A DNA stretch of 64,000 nucleotides from Megaustenia siamemsis (Eukaryota > Mollusca > Gastropoda > Stylommatophora > Ariophantidae): positions 25,963,651 through 26,027,650 of the forward strand of contig JAVIAB010000049.1 in NCBI GenBank assembly GCA_032433765.1, in the 5' to 3' direction. Below are positions 54,518-64,000 of the stretch, piece after piece. Both the position numbers and the translations under genes were made by a program. How positions within the stretch are numbered: position 1 is the first letter of the stretch; the number at the start of each line of letters is the position of its first letter. The notes below the pieces were generated by a model. It saw nothing but the letters and a program-made list of their open reading frames with translations, was not told the DNA's origin and ran no database searches.

Positions 54518-57500
54518 TAGATCAGTTTGTTAACTGTCACCAAGACATACACGAGAAAATAGCTAGAGTAGATCAGTTTGTTAACTGTCACCAAGACATA
54601 CACGAGAAAATAGCTAGAGTAGATCAGTTTGTTAACTGTCACCAAGACATACACGAGAAAATAGCTAGAGTAGATCAGTTTGCTAACTGTCATCAAGACA
54701 TACACGAGAAAATAGCTAGAGTAGATCAGTTTGTTAACTGTCATCAAGACATACAAGAGAAAATAGCTAGAGTAGATCAGTTTGCTAACTGTCATCAAGA
54801 CATACAAGAGAAAACAGAGTAGATCAGTTTGTTAACTGTCATCAAGACATACAAGAGAAAACAGAGTAGATCAGTTTGTTAACTGTTACCAAGACATACA
54901 CGAGAAAATAGCTAGAGTAGATCAGTTTGCTAACTGTCATCAAGACATACAAGAGAAAACAGAGTAGATCAGTTTGTTAACTGTCATCAAGACATACAAG
55001 AGAAAACAGAGTAGATCAGTTTGTTAACTGTCATCAAGACATACAAGAGAAAACAGAGTAGATCAGTTTGTTAACTGTTACCAAGACATACACGAGAAAA
55101 TAGCTAGAGTAGATCAGTTTGTTAACTGTCATCAAGACATACAAGAGAAAACAGAGTAGATCAGTTTGTTAACTGTCATCAAGACATACAAGAGAAAACA
55201 GAGTAGATCAGTTTGCTAACTGTCATCAAGACATACACGAGAAAATAGCTAGAGTAGATCAGTTTGTTAACTGTCACCAAGACATACACGAGAAAATAGC
55301 TAGAGTAGATCAGTTTGTTAACTGTCATCAAGACATACAAGAGAAAATAGCTAGAGTAGATCAGTTTGTTAACTGTCACCAAGACATACACGAGAAAATA
55401 GCTAGAGTAGATCAGTTTGTTAACTGTCACCAAGACATACACGAGAAAATAGCTAGAGTAGATCAGTTTGCTAACTGTCATCAAGACATACACGAGAAAA
55501 TAGCTAGAGTAGATCAGTTTGTTAACTGTCATCAAGACATACAAGAGAAAATAGCTAGAGTAGATCAGTTTGTTAACTGTCACCAAGACATACACGAGAA
55601 AATAGCTAGAGTAGATCAGTTTGTTAACTGTCATCAAGACATACAAGAGAAAATAGCTAGAGTAGATCAGTTTGTTAACTGTCATCAAGACATACAAGAG
55701 AAAATAGCTAGAGTAGATCAGTTTGTTAACTGTCATCAAGACATACACGAGAAAATAGCTAGAGTAGATCAGTTTGTTAACTGTCACCAAGACATACACG
55801 AGAAAATAGCTAGAGTAGATCAGTTTGTTAACTGTCACCAAGACATACACGAGAAAATAGCTAGAGTAGATCAGTTTGTTAACTGTCACCAAGACATACA
55901 CGAGAAAATAGCTAGAGTAGATCAGTTTGTTAACTGTCACCAAGACATACACGAGAAAATAGCTAGAGTAGATCAGTTTGTTAACTGTCACCAAGACATA
56001 CACGAGAAAATAGCTAGAGTAGATCAGTTTGTTAACTGTCACCAAGACATACACGAGAAAATAGCTAGAGTAGATCAGTTTGTTAACTGTCACCAAGACA
56101 TACACGAGAAAATAGCTAGAGTAGATCAGTTTGTTAACTGTCATCAAGACATACACGAGAAAATAGCTAGAGTAGATCAGTTTGTTAACTGTCACCAAGA
56201 CATACAAGAGAAAACTAGAGTAGATCAGTTTGTTAACTGTCATACCAAGACATACAAGAGAAAATAGCTAGAGTAGATCAGTTTGTTAACTGTCATCAAG
56301 ACATACAAGAGAAAATAGCTAGAGTAGATCAGTTTGTTAACTGTCATCAAGACATACACGAGAAAATAGCTAGAGTAGATCAGTTTGTTAACTGTCATCA
56401 AGACATACACGAGAAAATAGCTAGAGTAGATCAGTTTGTTAACTGTCATCAAGACATACAAGAGAAAACTAGAGTAGATCAGTTTGTTAACTGTCATCAA
56501 GACATACAAGAGAAATACTAGAGTAGATCAGTTTGTTAACTGTCATCAAGACATACAAGAGAAAATAGCTAGAGTAGATCAGTTTGTTAACTGTCATCAA
56601 GACATACAAGAGAAAATAGCTAGAGTAGATCAGTTTGTTAACTGTCACCAAGACATACACGAGAAAATAGCTAGAGTAGATCAGTTTGTTAACTGTCATC
56701 AAGACATACACGAGAAAATAGCTAGAGTAGATCAGTTTGTTAACTGTCATCAAGACATACAAGAGAAAATAGCTAGAGTAGATCAGTTTGTTAACTGTCA
56801 CCAAGACATACACGAGAAAATAGCTAGAGTAGATCAGTTTGTTAACTGTCATCAAGACATACAAGAGAAAATAGCTAGAGTAGATCAGTTTGTTAACTGT
56901 CATCAAGACATACAGAGAAAATAGCTAGAGTAGATCAGTTTGTTAACTGTCATCAAGACATACACGAGAAAATAGCTAGAGTAGATCAGTTTGTTAACTG
57001 TCACCAAGACATACACGAGAAAATAGCTAGAGTAGATCAGTTTGTTAACTGTCATCAAGACATACACGAGAAAATAGCTAGAGTAGATCAGTTTGTTAAC
57101 TGTCACCAAGACATACAAGAAAATAGCTAGAGTAGATCAGTTTGTTAACTGTCATCAAGACATACAAGAGAAAATAGCTAGAGTAGATCAGTTTGTTAAC
57201 TGTCACCAAGACATACACGAGAAAATAGCTAGAGTAGATCAGTTTGTTAACTGTCACAAGACATACACGAGAAAATAGCTAGAGTAGATCAGTTTGTTAA
57301 CTGTCACCAAGACATACACGAGAAAATAGCTAGAGTAGATCAGTTTGTTAACTGTCACCAAGACATACACGAGAAAATAGCTAGAGTAGATCAGTTTGTT
57401 AACTGTCACCAAGACATACACGAGAAAATAGCTAGAGTAGATCAGTTTGTTAACTGTCACCAAGACATACACGAGAAAATAGCTAGAGTAGATCAGTTTG

Positions 57501-60500
57501 TTAACTGTCATCAAGACATACACGAGAAAATAGCTAGAGTAGATCAGTTTGTTAACTGTCATCAAGACATACACGAGAAAATAGCTAGAGTAGATCAGTT
57601 TGTTAACTGTCACCAAGACATACAAGAGAAAAAGAGTAGATCAGTTTGTTAACTGTCACCAAGACATACACGAGAAAATAGCTAGAGTAGATCAGTTTGT
57701 TAACTGTCATCAAGACATACAAGAGAAAATAGCTAGAGTAGATCAGTTTGTTAACTGTCATCAAGACATACACGAGAAAATAGCTAGAGTAGATCAGTTT
57801 GTTAACTGTCATCAAGACATACACGAGAAAATAGCTAGAGTAGATCAGTTTGTTAACTGTCATCAAGACATACAAGAGAAAATAGCTAGAGTAGATCAGT
57901 TTGTTAACTGTCATCAAGACATACACGAGAAAATAGCTAGAGTAGATCAGTTTGTTAACTGTCATCAAGACATACACGAGAAAATAGCTAGAGTAGATCA
58001 GTTTGTTAACTGTCATCAAGACATACACGAGAAAATAGCTAGAGTAGATCAGTTTGTTAACTGTCACCAAGACATACACGAGAAAATAGCTAGAGTAGAT
58101 CAGTTTGTTAACTGTCATCAAGACATACACGAGAAAATAGCTAGAGTAGATCAGTTTGTTAACTGTCACCAAGACATACACGAGAAAATAGCTAGAGTAG
58201 ATCAGTTTGTTAACTGTCATCAAGACATACACGAGAAAATAGCTAGAGTAGATCAGTTTGTTAACTGTCATCAAGACATACACGAGAAAATAGCTAGAGT
58301 AGATCAGTTTGTTAACTGTCATCAAGACATACAAGAGAAAACTAGAGTAGATCAGTTTGTTAACTGTCATCAAGACATACAAGAGAAAACAGAGTAGATC
58401 AGTTTGTTAACTGTCATCAAGACATACAAGAGAAAATAGCTAGAGTAGATCAGTTTGTTAACTGTCATCAAGACATACACGAGAAAATAGCTAGAGTAGA
58501 TCAGTTTGTTAACTGTCATCAAGACATACACGAGAAAATAGCTAGAGTAGATCAGTTTGTTAACTGTCATCAAGACATACAAGAGAAAACAGAGTAGATC
58601 AGTTTGTTAACTGTCATCAAGACATACAAGAGAAAACTAGAGTAGATCAGTTTGTTAACTGTCATCAAGACATACAAGAGAAAATAGCTAGAGTAGATCA
58701 GTTTGTTAACTGTCATCAAGACATACAAGAGAAAATAGCTAGAGTAGATCAGTTTGTTAACTGTCACCAAGACATACACGAGAAAATAGCTAGAGTAGAT
58801 CAGTTTGTTAACTGTCATCAAGACATACACGAGAAAATAGCTAGAGTAGATCAGTTTGTTAACTGTCATCAAGACATACAGAGAAAATAGCTAGAGTAGA
58901 TCAGTTTGTTAACTGTCACCAAGACATACACGAGAAAATAGCTAGAGTAGATCAGTTTGTTAACTGTCATCAAGACATACACGAGAAAATAGCTAGAGTA
59001 GATCAGTTTGTTAACTGTCATCAAGACATACACGAGAAAATAGCTAGAGTAGATCAGTTTGTTAACTGTCATCAAGACATACACGAGAAAATAGCTAGAG
59101 TAGATCAGTTTGTTAACTGTCACCAAGACATACACGAGAAAATAGCTAGAGTAGATCAGTTTGTTAACTGTCACCAAGACATACACGAGAAAATAGCTAG
59201 AGTAGATCAGTTTGTTAACTGTCACCAAGACATACACGAGAAAATAGCTAGAGTAGATCAGTTTGTTAACTGTCACCAAGACATACACGAGAAAATAGCT
59301 AGAGTAGATCAGTTTGTTAACTGTCACCAAGACATACACGAGAAAATAGCTAGAGTAGATCAGTTTGTTAACTGTCACCAAGACATACACGAGAAAATAG
59401 CTAGAGTAGATCAGTTTGTTAACTGTCACCAAGACATACAAGAGAAAACTAGAGTAGATCAGTTTGTTAACTGTCACCAAGACATACAAGAGAAAATAGC
59501 TAGAGTAGATCAGTTTGTTAACTGTCATCAAGACATACAAGAGAAAATAGCTAGAGTAGATCAGTTTGTTAACTGTCATCAAGACATACACGAGAAAATA
59601 GCTAGAGTAGATCAGTTTGTTAACTGTCATCAAGACATACAAGAGAAAATAGCTAGAGTAGATCAGTTTGTTAACTGTCATCAAGACATACACGAGAAAA
59701 TAGCTAGAGTAGATCAGTTTGTTAACTGTCATCAAGACATACAAGAGAAAAACTAGAGTAGATCAGTTTGTTAACTGTCATCAAGACATACAAGAGAAAA
59801 TAGCTAGAGTAGATCAGTTTGTTAACTGTCATCAAGACATACAAGAGAAAATAGCTAGAGTAGATCAGTTTGTTAACTGTCATCAAGACATACACGAGAA
59901 AATAGCTAGAGTAGATCAGTTTGTTAACTGTCATCAAGACATACAAGAGAAAATAGCTAGAGTAGATCAGTTTGTTAACTGTCATCAAGACATACACGAG
60001 AAAATAGCTAGAGTAGATCAGTTTGTTAACTGTCATCAAGACATACACGAGAAAATAGCTAGAGTAGATCAGTTTGTTAACTGTCATCAAGACATACAAG
60101 AGAAAATAGCTAGAGTAGATCAGTTTGTTAACTGTCATCAAGACATACACGAGAAAATAGCTAGAGTAGATCAGTTTGTTAACTGTCACCAAGACATACA
60201 CGAGAAAATAGCTAGAGTAGATCAGTTTGTTAACTGTCATCAAGACATACACGAGAAAATAGCTAGAGTAGATCAGTTTGTTAACTGTCACCAAGACATA
60301 CACGAGAAAATAGCTAGAGTAGATCAGTTTGTTAACTGTCACCAAGACATACACGAGAAAATAGCTAGAGTAGATCAGTTTGTTAACTGTCACCAAGACA
60401 TACACGAGAAAATAGCTAGAGTAGATCAGTTTGTTAACTGTCATCAAGACATACACGAGAAAATAGCTAGAGTAGATCAGTTTGTTAACTGTCATCAAGA

Positions 60501-63500
60501 CATACAAGAGAAAATAGCTAGAGTAGATCAGTTTGTTAACTGTCATCAAGACATACAAGAGAAAACTAGAGTAGATCAGTTTGTTAACTGTCATCAAGAC
60601 ATACAAGAGAAAAGCTAGAGTAGATCAGTTTGTTAACTGTCACCAAGACATACACGAGAAAATAGCTAGAGTAGATCAGTTTGTTAACTGTCATCAAGAC
60701 ATACAAGAGAAAACAGAGTAGATCAGTTTGTTAACTGTCATCAAGACATACAAGAGAAAACTAGAGTAGATCAGTTTGTTAACTGTCATCAAGACATACA
60801 CGAGAAAATAGCTAGAGTAGATCAGTTTGTTAACTGTCATCAAGACATACACGAGAAAATAGCTAGAGTAGATCAGTTTGTTAACTGTCATCAAGACATA
60901 CAAGAGAAAAGCAGAGTAGATCAGTTTGTTAACTGTCATCAAGACATACAAGAGAAAACTAGAGTAGATCAGTTTGTTAACTGTCATCAAGACATACAAG
61001 AGAAAATAGCTAGAGTAGATCAGTTTGTTAACTGTCATCAAGACATACACGAGAAAATAGCTAGAGTAGATCAGTTTGTTAACTGTCACCAAGACATACA
61101 CGAGAAAATAGCTAGAGTAGATCAGTTTGTTAACTGTCATCAAGACATACACGAGAAAATAGCTAGAGTAGATCAGTTTGTTAACTGTCATCAAGACATA
61201 CAAGAGAAAATAGCTAGAGTAGATCAGTTTGTTAACTGTCACCAAGACATACACGAGAAAATAGCTAGAGTAGATCAGTTTGTTAACTGTCATCAAGACA
61301 TACAAGAGAAAATAGCTAGAGTAGATCAGTTTGTTAACTGTCATCAAGACATACAAGAGAAAATAGCTAGAGTAGATCAGTTTGTTAACTGTCATCAAGA
61401 CATACACGAGAAAATAGCTAGAGTAGATCAGTTTGTTAACTGTCACCAAGACATACACGAGAAAATAGCTAGAGTAGATCAGTTTGTTAACTGTCACCAA
61501 GACATACACGAGAAAATAGCTAGAGTAGATCAGTTTGTTAACTGTCACCAAGACATACACGAGAAAATAGCTAGAGTAGATCAGTTTGTTAACTGTCACC
61601 AAGACATACACGAGAAAATAGCTAGAGTAGATCAGTTTGTTAACTGTCACCAAGACATACACGAGAAAATAGCTAGAGTAGATCAGTTTGTTAACTGTCA
61701 TCAAGACATACACGAGAAAATAGCTAGAGTAGATCAGTTTGTTAACTGTCACCAAGACATACAGAGAAAAAAGCTAGAGTAGATCAGTTTGTTAACTGTC
61801 ACCAAGACATACAAGAGAAAATAGCTAGAGTAGATCAGTTTGTTAACTGTCATCAAGACATACAAGAGAAAATAGCTAGAGTAGATCAGTTTGTTAACTG
61901 TCATCAAGACATACACGAGAAAATAGCTAGAGTAGATCAGTTTGTTAACTGTCATCAAGACATACACGAGAAAATAGCTAGAGTAGATCAGTTTGTTAAC
62001 TGTCATCAAGACATACACGAGAAAATAGCTAGAGTAGATCAGTTTGTTAACTGTCATCAAGACATACAAGAGAAAACAGAGTAGATCAGTTTGTTAACTG
62101 TCATCAAGACATACAAGAGAAAATAGCTAGAGTAGATCAGTTTGTTAACTGTCATCAAGACATACAAGAGAAAATAGCTAGAGTAGATCAGTTTGTTAAC
62201 TGTCATCAAGACATACACGAGAAAATAGCTAGAGTAGATCAGTTTGTTAACTGTCACCAAGACATACAAGAGAAAATAGCTAGAGTAGATCAGTTTGCTA
62301 ACTGTCATCAAGACATACACGAGAAAATAGCTAGAGTAGATCAGTTTGTTAACTGTCATCAAGACATACACGAGAAAATAGCTAGAGTAGATCAGTTTGT
62401 TAACTGTCACCAAGACATACAAGAGAAAATAGCTAGAGTAGATCAGTTTGTTAACTGTCATCAAGACATACACGAGAAAATAGCTAGAGTAGATCAGTTT
62501 GTTAACTGTCACCAAGACATACACGAGAAAATAGCTAGAGTAGATCAGTTTGTTAACTGTCATCAAGACATACACGAGAAAATAGCTAGAGTAGATCAGT
62601 TTGTTAACTGTCACCAAGACATACACGAGAAAATAGCTAGAGTAGATCAGTTTGTTAACTGTCACCAAGACATACACGAGAAAATAGCTAGAGTAGATCA
62701 GTTTGTTAACTGTCACCAAGACATACACGAGAAAATAGCTAGAGTAGATCAGTTTGTTAACTGTCATCAAGACATACACGAGAAAATAGCTAGAGTAGAT
62801 CAGTTTGTTAACTGTCATCAAGACATACAAGAGAAAATAGCTAGAGTAGATCAGTTTGTTAACTGTCATCAAGACATACAAGAGAAAACAGAGTAGATCA
62901 GTTTGTTAACTGTCATCAAGACATACAAGAGAAAACAGAGTAGATCAGTTTGTTAACTGTCACCAAGACATACACGAGAAAATAGCTAGAGTAGATCAGT
63001 TTGTTAACTGTCATCAAGACATACAAGAGAAAACAGAGTAGATCAGTTTGTTAACTGTCATCAAGACATACAAGAGAAAACAGAGTAGATCAGTTTGTTA
63101 ACTGTCACCAAGACATACACGAGAAAATAGCTAGAGTAGATCAGTTTGTTAACTGTCACCAAGACATACACGAGAAAATAGCTAGAGTAGATCAGTTTGT
63201 TAACTGTCATCAAGACATACAAGAGAAAATAGCTAGAGTAGATCAGTTTGTTAACTGTCACCAAGACATACACGAGAAAATAGCTAGAGTAGATCAGTTT
63301 GTTAACTGTCATCAAGACATACACGAGAAAATAGCTAGAGTAGATCAGTTTGTTAACTGTCATCAAGACATACACGAGAAAATAGCTAGAGTAGATCAGT
63401 TTGTTAACTGTCATCAAGACATACAAGAGAAAATAGCTAGAGTAGATCAGTTTGTTAACTGTCACCAAGACATACACGAGAAAATAGCTAGAGTAGATCA

Positions 63501-64000
63501 GTTTGTTAACTGTCATCAAGACATACAAGAGAAAATAGCTAGAGTAGATCAGTTTGTTAACTGTCATCAAGACATACACGAGAAAATAGCTAGAGTAGAT
63601 CAGTTTGTTAACTGTCATCAAGACATACACGAGAAAATAGCTAGAGTAGATCAGTTTGTTAACTGTCACCAAGACATACACGAGAAAATAGCTAGAGTAG
63701 ATCAGTTTGTTAACTGTCATCAAGACATACACGAGAAAATAGCTAGAGTAGATCAGTTTGTTAACTGTCACCAAGACATACACGAGAAAATAGCTAGAGT
63801 AGATCAGTTTGTTAACTGTCACCAAGACATACACGAGAAAATAGCTAGAGTAGATCAGTTTGTTAACTGTCACCAAGACATACACGAGAAAATAGCTAGA
63901 GTAGATCAGTTTGTTAACTGTCACCAAGACATACACGAGAAAATAGCTAGAGTAGATCAGTTTGTTAACTGTCATCAAGACATACACGAGAAAATAGCTA

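Larger units (their letters stand above)
45240..64000. repeat. 51-bp satellite array
   Basis: About 370 copies of a 51-bp unit (gagtagatcagtttgttaac, tgtcaccaagacatacacga, gaaaatagcta), running past the window edge. Four switches recur: caccaag/catcaag, cacgag/caagag, gttaac/gctaac, and a short 47- or 48-bp form (gaaaacagag, gaaaactagag). 45240-47500 has many more single-base errors than the rest. As 51 is a multiple of three, both strands stay open (17-residue periodicity) until a 47-bp unit breaks the frame; these are not genes. Two LINE tails interrupt it. Confidence 0.98.

Noticed and set aside
45240..64000. Long open frames on both strands of the 51-bp satellite (17-residue repeats, up to 385 residues)
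   Set aside because: The unit is a multiple of three, so frames stay open automatically on both strands; they end wherever a 47-bp unit occurs. No start context, splice signals or independent constraint.

Overview
The window is eukaryotic nuclear DNA. It holds a split gene with consensus GT-AG splice sites, four tRNA-derived SINE families, RTE-like and other LINE fragments, a mariner and a hAT transposon, and very large satellite arrays. There are no operons, bacterial genes, rRNA genes or true tRNA genes. The AT-rich base composition, RTE-type LINEs ending in (ATC/TGA)n and cysteine-rich EGF-like genes suggest an invertebrate, most likely a lophotrochozoan such as a gastropod mollusc. The taxon is inference only.

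The one clear host gene lies on the minus strand. It is a sodium-coupled solute transporter of the SLC5 family, closest in motifs to the SMCT/SMVT/NIS (monocarboxylate, multivitamin, iodide) branch. I reconstruct eight consecutive exon positions from right to left: 36050-36269 (with a tandem duplicate at 35773-35992), 22005-22073, 19748-19799, 18989-19056, 8361-8441, 6557-6628, 5212-5349 and 237-372. Splice sites and reading phases agree at every junction, after allowing for single missing bases inside three of the exon copies. Together they encode about 280 residues of the middle of a protein that is usually about 600 residues long. The first exon(s) must lie right of 64000 and the last ones left of position 1. 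A second candidate, a cysteine-rich EGF-like fragment on the plus strand (10705-11372), sits inside an intron of this gene.

The introns are built from nested mobile elements and tandem arrays. From 1 to 36 kb, LINE 3' ends, SINEs and DNA transposons lie inside one another, often with target-site duplications that can be read directly. From 36.4 to 64 kb nearly everything is satellite: three blocks of 28-bp period (36.4-44.4 kb), a 31-bp variant (44.4-45.1 kb), a 100-N assembly gap (45140-45239), and a 51-bp satellite that runs off the window. Other arrays: 38 bp (2.25-3.88 kb), 34 bp (5.36-5.8 kb), GATA (5.85-6.43 kb), 19 bp (two loci), 36 and 38 bp (11.8-13.1 kb), 42 bp inside a SINE, 32 bp (31.0-34.0 kb), GGTT (35.0-35.6 kb).

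The most interesting points are: the tandemly duplicated transporter exon with a 57-bp spacer, which fits mutually exclusive splicing; satellites visibly derived from the ends of mobile elements (a 38-bp unit that is the last coding piece of a LINE, a 42-bp hairpin unit in a SINE tail, a 38-bp unit from the edge of a dispersed repeat); and a LINE tail inserted in the 51-bp satellite and then copied with it 4477 bp away. I found no convincing new defence, toxin or other gene system. Long open frames in the satellites are artefacts of unit lengths divisible by three.
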